From Varroa destructor (Eukaryota > Arthropoda > Arachnida > Mesostigmata > Varroidae): 64,000 nt of DNA. The position numbers and the translations under genes are program-made. How positions within the stretch are numbered: position 1 is the first letter of the stretch; each line of letters opens with the position of its first letter. Location of the stretch: assembly GCF_002443255.2 (NCBI RefSeq), contig NW_019211454.1:39143695-39207694 (forward strand), read 5' to 3'. The notes under the pieces are model-generated. The model was not told where the DNA came from. It searched no databases and worked only from the letters and a program-made list of their open reading frames with translations. Below are positions 47,833-57,469 of the stretch, in pieces.

Positions 47833-49931
47833 TCTGAACGGTGCTACCGCCATTGTCACTAGTTCATTTATAGCGGGTTATTGCGAGGACACTGCAGGAA
47901 TACGTTACTCTGCAGATGGACATGCTTCGCTACCTTCGTGTATTCGACGGCTTGCCATAGTGTAGCCGACAAAACACAGCAAACAAAGTGATAATTTTCT
48001 TGAGTTCAATAGATACACTTAGCAGATTCGATGGGACACCAGCTGGAAATTGTTGTACTGCAACAAGCATGTTTCTAGGTCTTTCCAAAGTTATATTAAC
48101 GGCACCATTAAAAGACGGTGAAACCTTAGTTTTTCAGCAGGTCCGGTTAGCAGGGAACGTACCGCGCTGAGGGATGCTGATTTTTATAATCGATTTTGAT
48201 AAAGCTCTGTTTATAGACATCATGAATAAATCAAGTGACCGTTATTTGGACTTGTGTGGTGTCGACTTCGGAAAGTCAACATCGTTTGTGTATGTATTTA
48301 CTTATATCTATAAACGTAAGGTTTCGAAACATCTAAAAGCAGAGTAGAAAACTTTGGCAAAGTTTTCTAAGCGCATAACATGACCTCGTTGAGTGAATCC
48401 GTATCCAGCTTAGAACTTCACAACTTCTTCAGCTCCTCGTACGCTGTTCTTGACATTCACGAGGTTAGTTAATTCCTTTAATCTCACCTTTATTAGATGC
48501 AATCTTTCCTGGCTGAACTCGTTTTAGCTCAGAACACGTACAGCGTTACTTTCGTACAAGGGAAGGCTATGGAATGAGCTCATGTTTTATCCTAATTTTT
48601 TCAATCTCATTTACCGGCCAACTGCTACCGCATGCAGACGCACATAGGTAAGCGGCAATAGCCCGTTGCTATACGCCACTTTCCTATGAGGTCTTCTCAA
48701 GCAATCAATTGGTTCATTTCCCAATTATAGCCAAACCGGCTTTGCTTACCATTCGCGAAGTCTGCCGTATATACATATGTTTGCTTGTTCCGAAGTGGTT
48801 TTACGCATCTTGACACACTAAAATGTTTTTCTTCAGCCTGGAGACACGTACTTGCGTTTACTAAGTCAATGCGATGATGCGAACGCTTACTAAATTCCTG
48901 TTTTTACGTATAGCTTTCATTAGGGATAGTCTCTTCCAGTTCTGACTCAGCTCCGAGTCTAAGCTAGTAAAATCGACAGCCACCCAGTCGATCAGGCTGG
49001 CAGACTAAAAGCTCCGCCTTGTTTCTAGCGTTCACCACATCATCTTATTCTCAATGATCCCTCTCTCATCCGGAAATCAACAAACGCAACCTCTTTCGTT
49101 GCCATCTTTGCTTCAGCCTGAATCATGACCCCAATGACCGATCGCGTTGTATTAGCTCGGTGTGAGATAATATGGTAGATTAGACAGGAATAGCGATGAC
49201 AGATGAAGTAAAGTTTTAAGGACTCCTTCACTCTCATATCGTTTCCCGTTAACACTTAGTTTAACGATCGAGGCCGCCACCTTGTGTCTTATCCAACCGC
49301 CCGACCAAGCTAGGTCAGCGACTAGTGCAGCAGTGTACGATCCATACAAATAACAGCAGGCGGTACAGGACCAAGCACTTCTTGAGGACTCGTTTTAATC
49401 GTCACCCTTGTAATTGTCGCTATCTCATCAGCCTCCCACATCTTATGGTTACGGCTGGCCTAACTGAGGCTATCATACTATTAATGCAGGCCAGGCCAAA
49501 CCAAGCACTTTATCGATTCGATGAACGCTCTTTTTCATACAGCCAGATTACCTCGTAGATGAACAGAGATAGAGCAGCTTTCCACTGTGGTTTAGTCCAC
49601 ACGATAGATTGTAAAAACAATACCGGTGACAGTGGCAACAGTAGATGTCTTCGAACATTCAGACATTATTGCCTGTTTCCTTATCGGAAATGGCTTTACA
49701 AGTAGCAAACATCGTTCCTGAATGCTCACGCGATTGAATCTTGATGGCATAGCAGAAAAGCAGACCGTCTGAACCCGACAGTCAAATAGAATATATACAT
49801 CCACATACAAGTAGGCTGTTAACCTTGGCTGATGTCATGCATCTATTGCCACGTTTTGTTGGTGTTGCATTATCGGTGTGTAGGTACCACGTATGCTTCT
49901 TTACATTGATTACGTCAATACCGGAAACAGG
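47833..49931. other. No confident gene
   Basis: Only short frames without paired splice signals. Confidence 0.35.
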
Positions 49932-49970
49932 TGACGATGAATGTTCTTAGTTTAAGAACATCCATCGTTA
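49932..49970. repeat. Near-perfect 18-bp hairpin, 3-base loop
   Basis: The left arm TGACGATGAATGTTCTTA and right arm TAAGAACATCCATCGTTA pair over 18 positions, with one A-C mismatch and one G-T wobble, around the loop GTT. It is read directly. Too short and too tightly looped for a usual pre-miRNA; it could be the relic of an inverted duplication or a small foldback. Confidence 0.7.
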
Positions 49971-51910
49971 TTATTAAAAAATAATGTGTTATGCAGGCCT
50001 TATTTGCCCTCAAGCCGTAAAGATACTGTGTATGATCGGTTCGCAGCAGCTACTGCCGCGGCCGCTTTAGGTACTATTTTCGACTGTGAAGTACTCTCTA
50101 CTAACCTTTCTCAAATGTGTCTCCTAAAACGTTCTTCTATTTTATGTGCACACGCATGTATCGCTTGTGTACTCTAATAGGACAAACCAATATTATACTA
50201 TATACATACCGTACATACAAATAGATCACCTACATTTTCTACTATATATACAACGACAGGCCTTTGCTAATAATTATCGACATTTTTTAGCTACATGAAG
50301 TGTTGCATATGCATAAACATATACCAAAATATAAAGAGATGCAATAGGGTAGATCTGATGTTGCAGCCGGGCCATCGTTCCTGCACAGTCAGAGAGCTTT
50401 GCGCTGATAACTTTGTGAATCTACTTTAAACTGAATAATTAACATTGGTACGCAATAATTGTAACGTAGTTAGTAAACAATAGATCTGAGATCGTAGAAT
50501 GTCTTACATTATGTACAGGCAAATTTAATTTCTGAGAGCTAACATTAGACTACCTATAGAATGTAATTATAATAACAAGAACATTTTGGCGACCTGTGCG
50601 CCTCGCGATTTTCAAGATCGTACATTTTGGATTACTGCGTTTTTTTCTGTACGACGACGTAGACAAACAAAGGAGTAATAACAAGAAACCACAAATACAC
50701 AGTCGATGATGTAACACCAACGTGATTTTAGCACGACTGGACAAAATCGACCAACTTCGTTTGTGTTCGTTACGACTAGCCGTTTTAAACTACGTTCGTC
50801 TGCAGACCTCTTTAATGTTAGTGTTTAATCTACTGAAATTGGTCCAATACGATAGCAGTAGTAACAGCAGCAAAATTCTTCATTTATTGAGCCTCTTGTA
50901 AACAGGCACGGATAATAAATAGGCTTGTCAAGGAATTTCTTATTTGCATGAAGGCGTAGATGATGGAATATAGAAAACCACTGTCCAATAGTCATATCGT
51001 TACAAAACAGAATACTAATTATCTTCAGGACTGTTTTCTGCATGTTCCGATATCATGAATTAATTTTATTAGACACCCAGAACAGTTTAGTTTATAAAAG
51101 GGCTGCTGAATGTTGGTGGCGTGACACTGGGTTGGCGTACGATTCTTTTAGCCTAATAGTAACCTCTACGCCTAATTGATAGATCATTAATAAAAGCTTA
51201 AAAGTTTGCAATAATCCTGCCTACCTCAATTGCACACAATGATAGGTTTACTGTAGTCGATTAAACAAACGTACATCAGAATTCCATACGATTTGATATA
51301 ATAGTAGAAAGAGCTCCAGCGGCGGCTGAGGAAATCGATAAGATAATGGGTTGTTAAGACATTCGGGGCAGTTTTAATAAACGCAACAACGGGCTCGAGA
51401 CAAAACTAGAGCTAAACGTACTAAGCAGGAAACGGGATGTTGTCTTCACCTTTGAGGTAATTGTCTAGGGTCTATTATTCATGCGCAAAATTACATCAGT
51501 CATATTCTTCTTAACTTTGCTGGTTGACTTTTACCCCCTGACCACGGGTCACGTATGATTATAACAACATATGCAAAGTCAATCAGTCAGTCAACTCTCT
51601 CTGCTTGTCACGACTAAGAAGATATCCTTAGAATACGTAGATCGTATGTAGGATCGAGTGCTCCTCGACATTATGCTACCTTAAGATTTGATAGAAACAA
51701 GGAACTTGCCAAGGCATTTTGGCCTTCATACATGACCGTTCGTGATATGAGCGAGTCATAAGCGCGCAAATAGTAGTGGCACCTCTCGTTCTTTGCCGTC
51801 GATCGATTGCTGACCTCAACAGGGACAGAATTTTCTCCAGAACGACATTTTTATCAGTATGTATATTCTACACAGAATCATTTTGAAGCATAATTTCTAT
51901 TCAAAGTTGG
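49971..51910. other. Gene-free AT-rich sequence
   Basis: Nothing recognised. Confidence 0.35.
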
Positions 51911-52135
51911 TAGGTGTCCGTGATATCTTAGTGGGTAACGTATTTGCCTACTTATATTAGGGACGCGTTGTGGTCTAGACCCGCGCATGGGCACAGTTCA
52001 CTTCGTGCTGAGAGCCAGCTGTCTTATGGGATGGCTTACGACGATATCACGCAAAAACTTCGAAACCTAGATGTAGGTTCGGTAGGTTACGCACCGTGTC
52101 GTTCACTTGGCTCGGGTAGAGCGTAGGCAGTGTGT
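51911..52135 (+). mobile_element. Probable worn tRNA-derived SINE
   Basis: An A-box-like TATCTTAGTGGG (51924..51935, one mismatch to TRGYNNANNNGG) is followed 48 bases later by a B-box-like GGTCTAGACCC at 51972..51982. The latter reads as a one- or two-base-deleted form of GCGGGTTCTAGACCCGC, that is, a T arm with GCGGG/CCCGC stem. The order, spacing and tRNA-like filler (GTAACGTATTTGCCTAC) fit a Pol III promoter head. The acceptor stem is absent, so it is not a functional tRNA. The downstream 150 bases, GC-richer than the flanks, would be the unrelated body; the 3' limit is a guess. tRNA-derived SINEs are known in ticks and other arthropods. Confidence 0.4.
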
Positions 52136-52237
52136 TTTTACACTTTGATTAACTGTAAGTGAAGGACATGTAAAACCCGTTTATAAACTTATGTATAACG
52201 CCGACAAGTAGTATTAGCTAACAAATCCAGTGGGCCT

Positions 52238-52630
52238 ATGCGCAACATCAAACAGCATAGCAAAGATCAATCGAATCATGAGCGCACCATAATGCTGATC
52301 GTGCACATAGACGCCGTACTGGCGACATGTGCAATTCACCTGTCTGTTCTCGCAAAATTCGTTTCTATTACGCAACACAGCCTAACGCAGGTAAACGCTA
52401 CTAGTCCATTTGGCGGCCTTGGTAAGGTCGAAACAGGTAGAATATTTGCTGGTACAATAATTGATCATGGGTTGAATGATGGCCCTACTCGAAGCACCGA
52501 AGTAACTTCCTGCGGCGAATCAATCACTTGCCTGTCTGCCTGCTTACGTGTTTTTTCTACTACTGCAATAATGCATATCTCTTCCATCGTTTCGACACTG
52601 CAAAACAAAAATCATCACAGGTACGAATGA
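52238..52630 (+). CDS. 130-codon ATG frame, unknown
   Basis: The frame starts at ATG 52238 and ends with TGA at 52628..52630. The central part is Gly/Thr-rich (FGGLGKVETGRIFAGTIIDH), and five Cys lie in the C-terminal half. G-first codons are modestly enriched, at about a quarter to 30%. A donor-like CACAG|GTACGA falls four codons before the stop. The frame sits just downstream of the SINE-like element. No signal peptide or domain is recognised. It could be a real short exon, part of an unknown repeat body or chance. Confidence 0.22.
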   Translation: MRNIKQHSKDQSNHERTIMLIVHIDAVLATCAIHLSVLAKFVSITQHSLTQVNATSPFGGLGKVETGRIFAGTIIDHGLNDGPTRSTEVTSCGESITCLSACLRVFSTTAIMHISSIVSTLQNKNHHRYE

Positions 52631-53032
52631 AATATACAATAGCTGAGAAAGGCCCATAGCTATTCAGCCAAGTTTTTTGTATCGGCAATGCGTACTACGC
52701 AGGAAGTGTGTTCCATCTTCCTGCTGAATATCCGTCAGGACGCATCGAGTGCTGGATCAGTAGACGTCACCGATTCTCCTGCATATTTATGTCTGTCTGT
52801 ATACTGTTATTGTCTTATATTTCCCACAACCACTGTCATTACTTATATTGTACAACAAACATCAACATAGACGTTATAGTATAGTCCTATATGGGTGGCT
52901 ATATCAGGTGTTCAAAAATGGATACCAACAATCGAGAAATGAATAAAAGCCTTAAGATATGTAGGTCTAGTTCATGTATTTTTCTCTCCTTTGTATTTAC
53001 ATTTGATTTTGTTGCACAATGTTTTTAAAATA

Positions 53033-53395
53033 ATGAATTATAAAAACAAAAGATATTCTGTGCAAAGTTATAAGGATTCAGCGTCGCTGTTAGAGTACCT
53101 TGTATTCATGTATGATTGGTTGGGGGCTTATTATGGTAACATCAATCCATTGGTCTTATTAAATCTATCACACAGTAGTAAGTAACATCTTCGTAGGTTG
53201 ATAGTAGGAAGCCCACTGCATAAAAATTAGTTATATTATAACACTGTAAAGAATATGAACGCGTACTGATGTACAACTTGGTCAAAACAGCATCACGCAA
53301 TATATGTCCCAGATATATATATAATGACATAACTCTGCAGCACTGAAAATCTAAGTTAAATCGATGGGAGCTCACAGGGAAACTGTACATTCTAG
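53033..53395 (+). CDS. Possible two-exon transcript, short membrane-like ORF
   Basis: An ATG at 53033 opens 48 codons ending exactly at a strong donor (ACAGTA|GTAAGT, exon 53033..53177). The peptide includes SLLEYLVFMYDWLGAYYGNI, with a hydrophobic core. After 163 bases an acceptor (CATAACTCTGCAG) begins a 55-base exon 53341..53395 that ends at another very good donor (TCTAG|GTAAGT). All three frames of the second exon contain stops; in phase, the joined protein would end after a few more residues. So this may be a non-coding spliced RNA, a leader with an upstream ORF, or two unrelated chance sites. A 102-codon ATG frame on the minus strand (53142..53450) overlaps it. Confidence 0.25.
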
Positions 53396-53913
53396 GTAAG
53401 TCCAAAAAACTAAATGAGGTCAGAGTAGTTGCAGCAGCACCAGAAACCATTTACCGACGATGATACGTAGCCATACGTAATGGATGGTGATGAGCTGGTT
53501 TCTCTTCTTGCTGTGGACGCTCGCATCTCGCTGGCTCTGTGAATGCCCCTTTTTTTTTCTCTTTTAACATAATAATCTGAGCATTACATAGCAAGCGCAT
53601 GCTAAAGTGCCATAGTATTACCAGTCAAATGCGGATTGAAGCAGAGACAGGCTTTAATAGTATCATATCGAGCGAATCATAGCCTCGCCGTTGGCAACAG
53701 GGTGACAAGCATGCAGTCTCTCCAGTTATCGCAGATAAACGCACTGAAAAAGAGAAATAAAGAACTTCAGCTATAGCTGGGCCTGTGGCGGAGGACGATA
53801 AGGATTGAGGAAGCCTTCCGCGACGGCTGTGTCAATGCTACCCAGCACGTGCTAGCGGCCGCAATGGCAGAAACGTTAACGCGATGCAACCTCTCTAACA
53901 CGTACAGCCTCGT

Positions 53914-54099
53914 CTATTTTCGCCTGTGCGCCTCATCACCCAAACCCTCTAAGCACACGATAGAGGCCTGCTTAACAGAGAGGTCTCGTCCCTTTTGCTT
54001 CGCTACCGCGACCAATGCTACCGCAATTTCGTTAACGGATGTCAAAGCCTTTATCCCGGCTTCATCTCCGAAGCGACGAGCGATGCAAAAACCAGGAAA
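53914..54099 (-). pseudogene. G-first coding-like segment with frameshift, unknown
   Basis: This minus-strand frame has 61 open codons. In the best 45 of them nearly half start with G, the clearest coding bias in the window. The peptide reads like an Ala/Val/Lys-rich helix (SVNEIAVALVAVAKQKGRDL). It ends at TAG, but just before that a duplicated CA shifts the frame; in the shifted frame the coding character continues (QAKIDEAVRVREVASR) to a TAA. After that the original frame resumes open. Two opposite shifts and two stops suggest a decayed coding sequence. I cannot name the family. The surrounding DNA (53.8-54.5 kb) is richer in G+C than its neighbours, compatible with a remnant of foreign or more highly expressed sequence, but transfer is not shown. 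Confidence 0.3.
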
Positions 54100-54279
54100 C
54101 TAACAGGCTCTTCCATTGAAAACGGTTTAGTTCGACACGAGCTCTGCTGCTACAGGTGCTGTGCCGTACCACGTCGGTCACGACTAGTAACGGCAGCCTC
54201 AGCAAGACAGGATAGTATGCCACCAGCTTCCTAACACCTGCCGAGTGCACCCTATCCTATGTTATAGACCCATTGTACA

Positions 54280-54492
54280 GTGCAGCGTGCAGTCGACGTT
54301 CGCTGTGCGAGTCAACTTTACGCTTTCGTTTACGGTGACGGCAAAAGATTTGACAAGGCCGTCTATGTAGGGGCTGAGAGGCGAGTAAAAAGAGCTATCA
54401 GTTTTGACAATGACGGCATCGGCTCCGCCACAGGAATGTCGGAAGGTGACAGAGCTGGCGATTTAAGGTACGGCCAACGCTATCATTATTGA
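54280..54492 (+). CDS. G-first open frame, possible exon, unknown
   Basis: Seventy codons to TGA at 54490..54492. About 40% of the codons in the middle start with G, and many end in C or T, a coding-like pattern. The peptide contains YGDGKRFDKAVYVGAERRVK, then a Gly/Asp-rich part. A GTACGG after TTTAAG at 54469 could be a donor and GCGTGCAG at about 54296 an acceptor. Because the pattern is purine-any-pyrimidine, the antisense frame also looks acceptable, so the strand is uncertain. It belongs to the same GC-richer block as the frameshifted minus-strand segment nearby. Confidence 0.22.
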   Translation: MQRAVDVRCASQLYAFVYGDGKRFDKAVYVGAERRVKRAISFDNDGIGSATGMSEGDRAGDLRYGQRYHY

Positions 54493-55689
54493 GTGGTGGA
54501 GAGATGGACAAAACACATAGGAATAATGGACGTCAGTGGCTATACGCTAGCTCGAATCTATCGAGCAACGTATTTGAAGAGCTTATATGTACAAGGTGGA
54601 AGATGCAAAAATGCTTATTAATGAATCACAATCTTCTTAAGAACAAATCGTTGTCAAAATCGCTTATAAGTCTCTCACGAAGTTGTACCTGCATGTTGAA
54701 AGCATATCTACGATAATTTTCTGATATGTAGTAGGTATAGAAATAAAATAGGGAATAACGCCAAAGCGTAAAACATAAAAGTTTAAAATGATATCGTTTT
54801 TAGTAGCGTTTTTGACAAGATAAAGAGCTGATTGTAAGTTAGTAGATGATATTGTGTTTACAAATGATCTATTAATCTTGGATTTGGTACCTATTAGCTT
54901 TTCTTTTTTTTTTTTTCTGAAAATGATTAAATTTTCATTTGTTTCGCTAGCAACATTATTAATCTTACATCAATTTCTCGTCACAGCTCTTGCGGATGGC
55001 ATCGTCTGGTGGTAATAACTAAAGGCGTCTTTTGGATTCGAAATCAATCGTGCCTCTTTCCGCTTAAAAGCTAATGGATAGTATCATCATAGCGAATTAA
55101 ATTTTTTTGGCTCAGTCGCTACCATATATGAAACAGTTGTGATTTTTACTATTATTGGACTCCGTCAACGTATGAAATCCTATTTACACGATCCGAATCA
55201 AGGCAACATTAGGCCAGGAATGATATCCATAAGGTATGATTACCTTATGTGTTTAAGACGACTTTTATCTCAAATACAACCAACAGGCCAATTGATCGCT
55301 AAACTTATGACTGGTTAGTGCATTATAACCCTAATATGGATACCGACATTGAAAAGGAAATCATCTTCTTTTAGGAAAATTTCCATTTGATCTCATCTAA
55401 AAATCAGATACTTTATGTATAATGCTTTCGATTTTCGCGTAGCAGTGACAACGAACATTTTTTTTTTTGTGTAAAAAACAATCCGCTCTATGAAGGTGTC
55501 AACAATGACGATGTCAGCCCTCGTACACGATATGGAAAACTGCTTTCTCTGACGCTTATATGTCAAAGAAGATTTACGAACGCCATCAAGGTATTATCAG
55601 TAGGCCCTTCTGCCTAGCCTAACGTTTTCAGAACTAGCACTGAATAAGAAAATGGGAACGAAGTTCCTGGCCGACAAACAGAGTACAAC
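54493..55689. other. Gene-free AT-rich sequence
   Basis: Nothing recognised. A T-run of 14 is at about 54.9 kb. Confidence 0.35.
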
Positions 55690-55738
55690 TATTGTTGTTG
55701 TTATTATTATTATTATTATTACTATTAGTACTATTATT
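55690..55738. repeat. (TTG/TTA)n trinucleotide repeat
   Basis: Three TTG units pass into about nine TTA/ATT units with later C changes, read directly. Confidence 0.9.
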
Positions 55739-57022
55739 TCGTCTTTAACTTTAAATGTTTACAGTTGTCGGGAACAACTTAGTTTGTGTTATCAACTAGA
55801 CTAAAATTGCTCAGTGTACAGTAGAACTGAAAGCTGTGAAAATCATAACCAGCAAACATCTTCTCGTCTGCCTCGTCGTTTCCATAAAGTGCAGCAGAAA
55901 AATGCTGGGCCGTATCCGATAGTCAAACCCCCCCAAAGCCACGTTTCTCTGATTTAATTAGCCGACGAGAAAACAGTAAGCTGTTTTTGTGGTCGGTAGG
56001 GAAAATGACCGGCTTACGAGCGTTTCGGCTAAAATCCACTGAAGGCCGAAAGAAAAGTTATTGTTTTAAATAAAATTCTAAATTGTGTTGCGGTGATTCG
56101 AAAGATTTGATTGTCTCATCTTGTGCCGCAAACTAGTAGAGAAAGAACGCTTTGAACTGGGTGGCATCCTTTTAAGTTGTCTCAACCTATGATGGATCTA
56201 ATTTTAATATCGCCAAACGGCTTTGTACTCCTTAGTTTCGCCTTCGAAGCTGTGTCGCACATCGATAAATATCCGCTGTATTAAATGTTCACATTATCCC
56301 AAAACAACCTGCACTTACGTGATTCTCAATTGCACGTGTTGGCACTTTCTCACCACTAACATGTTGACGATAGGGGGCGTGTGCAAATTACATTAGACAG
56401 TTTGCACTGCAAACGAAGGTACGAGCTATCCCATAAATCCATTTGCAGTAAAGGTTCAAAGAGATCCACCGAAGTCGTGATAATGAAGAAAAAAAAAAGC
56501 TTCGATATGACAGAATTATATGAGATATGATAAATGCTGCTTCTGGGCTTTAGTTGTCCTTGTGAATTATTAGATATGGCTGCAATGTGGCTTCGTCGCA
56601 CTGCATCGTGAAAAGAAAACAGTTTATGTATCCAAACTTCCACTGAAGGTCAATATAGTAATTTCATCGATACTTCGGTTACGGTTGAATAGATAGATGA
56701 GCTAATTGGCCAATGGCGCACAGGTATACACCGGAGCGTAATCTTTGCTTGTAAGAAAATAAAAAAATAAGTCAATACAATATATCAATTACAAACTACT
56801 ATACTACAGAAAGCTTTGTGTGTACACAGGTCGACAATGGGTACACAGGCACAACATGTACACAATGATCAAGTACTAAGCGAGGTTTCACCGGCTAATA
56901 CGAGCCAGACGTTTCCACACTTGCGCCACCGCCGCCCCAGGAGGGTTTTGCTGCCGTGTAACCGGTTGCACTATTGTCACATAACATTAATAGGTTAATG
57001 CAGACACGACTGCTAGACTAAA
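55739..57022. other. No confident gene
   Basis: Short frames only. No supported signals. Confidence 0.35.
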
Positions 57023-57469
57023 ATGTACGATATAGATTCATTAAAATATACTACGTCTTATTATTGGCAATTTCCTAACATAATGGTCTCAGTCAATCAA
57101 TATTCTATTCAAGATAGCATGTCCGAAGTTATGCTGATTATGGACACATCTGTACCCACATATTGCACATATGCCCGATGTCTTCTCTGTAGGGCATACG
57201 GTATATACCTCTATAACAGTACCTTTGAATCAATATGCATGTATACAATTAGTCTATTCAATGAAATCCAAAGGAAGGCTGTGCTTGAATTTTTTCGAAA
57301 AATGCTTTACTTTCATATTGCAGTTAACTGTAATTCACTTCTTAAGGTAAGTACCATTCCAAACGTGTTCAGGCTCGTTACAATTTCACCAATTAACAAT
57401 AGAATGCCGCAGAACGCCAGAGATCATGGGCCTCTGTCGCAGAGCAATAACAGCGGCAGGCTTCGGTAA
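57023..57469 (+). CDS. 148-codon ORF with splice-bounded core, unknown
   Basis: ATG at 57023 (AAAATG context) opens 148 codons to TAA. Inside it, a 154-base segment 57193..57346 is framed by a good acceptor (GATGTCTTCTCTGTAG) and the best donor in the window (CTTAAG|GTAAGT). A second acceptor (GGCCTCTGTCGCAG, 57442) would remove 96 bases and rejoin the same frame, so the end is the same either way. The core has an aromatic, amphipathic character (SICMYTISLFNEIQRKAVLE) and scattered Cys, which might fit a membrane or receptor-like protein, but there is no recognised motif. Upstream exons, if 57193 is a true exon start, were not found. Confidence 0.33.
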   Translation: MYDIDSLKYTTSYYWQFPNIMVSVNQYSIQDSMSEVMLIMDTSVPTYCTYARCLLCRAYGIYLYNSTFESICMYTISLFNEIQRKAVLEFFRKMLYFHIAVNCNSLLKVSTIPNVFRLVTISPINNRMPQNARDHGPLSQSNNSGRLR

